Positions 63,690 through 64,000 of a stretch of 64,000 nt of DNA are shown here, one piece after another. A program made the translations under genes and the position numbers. This DNA is from Atopsyche davidsoni (Eukaryota; Arthropoda; Insecta; Trichoptera; Hydrobiosidae). The DNA lies in NCBI GenBank assembly GCA_022113835.1, contig JAILWY010000012.1, forward strand, positions 12,090,001 through 12,154,000, written 5' to 3'. The notes beneath the pieces are model-generated. The model searched no databases and had not been told where the DNA came from. It saw only the letters and a program-made list of their open reading frames with translations. Positions within the stretch are counted from its first letter, which is position 1. The number at the start of each line of letters is the position of its first letter.

Positions 63690-64000
63690 GCATGCTGTGT
63701 TGGACAGTTTCCCTTTCTGCTCTCACCGCTCGAGGAAGACGGAGACGGACGATATAGCGGCCGTCTGTTCCGCCGACACCTATTGCCTCTGATATTTTCC
63801 CAGCGGAACATTCTGTATACAGCTAGTGATGGTGGAGCATATTATTACACGTGTGATATTAAATGCAGCAAAGAGAGCTCAAGCCACGCCAACCTGAATC
63901 GAACCCGCATTTTACTAATATAATTTTATAATTTCAAGCAACATATATGTAAGGTATGTTAGTAGGCTTTCGCGTTGTTATGAGATGAGATTGGTTTGTT
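63690..64000. promoter_or_regulatory. Candidate regulatory island with a tRNA-like T arm at its right edge
   Basis: 63690-63840 is balanced (CTCGAGGAAGACGGAGACGG, TAGCGGCCGTCTGTTCCGCC). Near 63890, on the minus strand, GCGGGTTCGATTCAGG resembles a Pol III B box and may be the start of a tRNA-derived repeat; no A box or cloverleaf is evident. Confidence 0.25.

Overview
This window looks like AT-rich nuclear DNA of an arthropod, probably an insect. It shows eukaryotic splice signals, hAT and R1-like transposons, tRNA-derived repeats, long A/T runs and (TA)n microsatellites. There are no dense open reading frames, bacterial-type operons or CRISPR arrays. A hemipteran-like genome would fit the repeat content, but that is only an impression.

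The window is almost entirely non-coding. The one convincing piece of a host gene is a minus-strand exon at 1511-1704. It has a splice acceptor, a short 5' UTR, a start codon, a signal peptide and a phase-1 splice donor, so the rest of the coding sequence lies to the left, outside the window. A CpG-rich, TATA-containing island at 27.14-27.66 kb could be its promoter and untranslated first exon, which would make 1.7-27.1 kb one large first intron. This link is inference. A second CpG island lies at 57.10-57.35 kb.

Throughout the AT-rich background there are about 40 islands of 150-550 bp with more balanced base composition. They do not encode long proteins and contain plausible transcription-factor sites (homeodomain, POU octamer, GATA, Pho/YY1-like). 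This is the expected look of a regulatory landscape around a developmental or neural gene.

Mobile DNA: (1) an 863-bp non-autonomous hAT element at 2723-3585 with a perfect 8-bp target duplication; (2) a 2.2-kb DNA transposon at 51.88-54.09 kb inserted in a (TA)n tract, with palindromic TTAGGGTGTCCCTTA ends and a broken minus-strand transposase of a little-described family; (3) a 5'-truncated R1-clade-like non-LTR retrotransposon tail at 56.2-56.78 kb ending in a strong stem-loop and poly(A); (4) a repeat at 24.0-24.18 kb carrying a hammerhead-ribozyme-like motif, with an inverted duplicated relative at 49.69-49.91 kb; (5) four copies of a fold-back repeat family with a tRNA-like cloverleaf inside inverted ends (27.9, 36.9, 43.9 and 48.7 kb), one of them a 115-bp palindrome with a single mismatch; (6) short SINE-like tails ending in GAA/GAT repeats. 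The tRNA-bearing fold-back family and the hammerhead-like repeat are the best candidates for something not well described.
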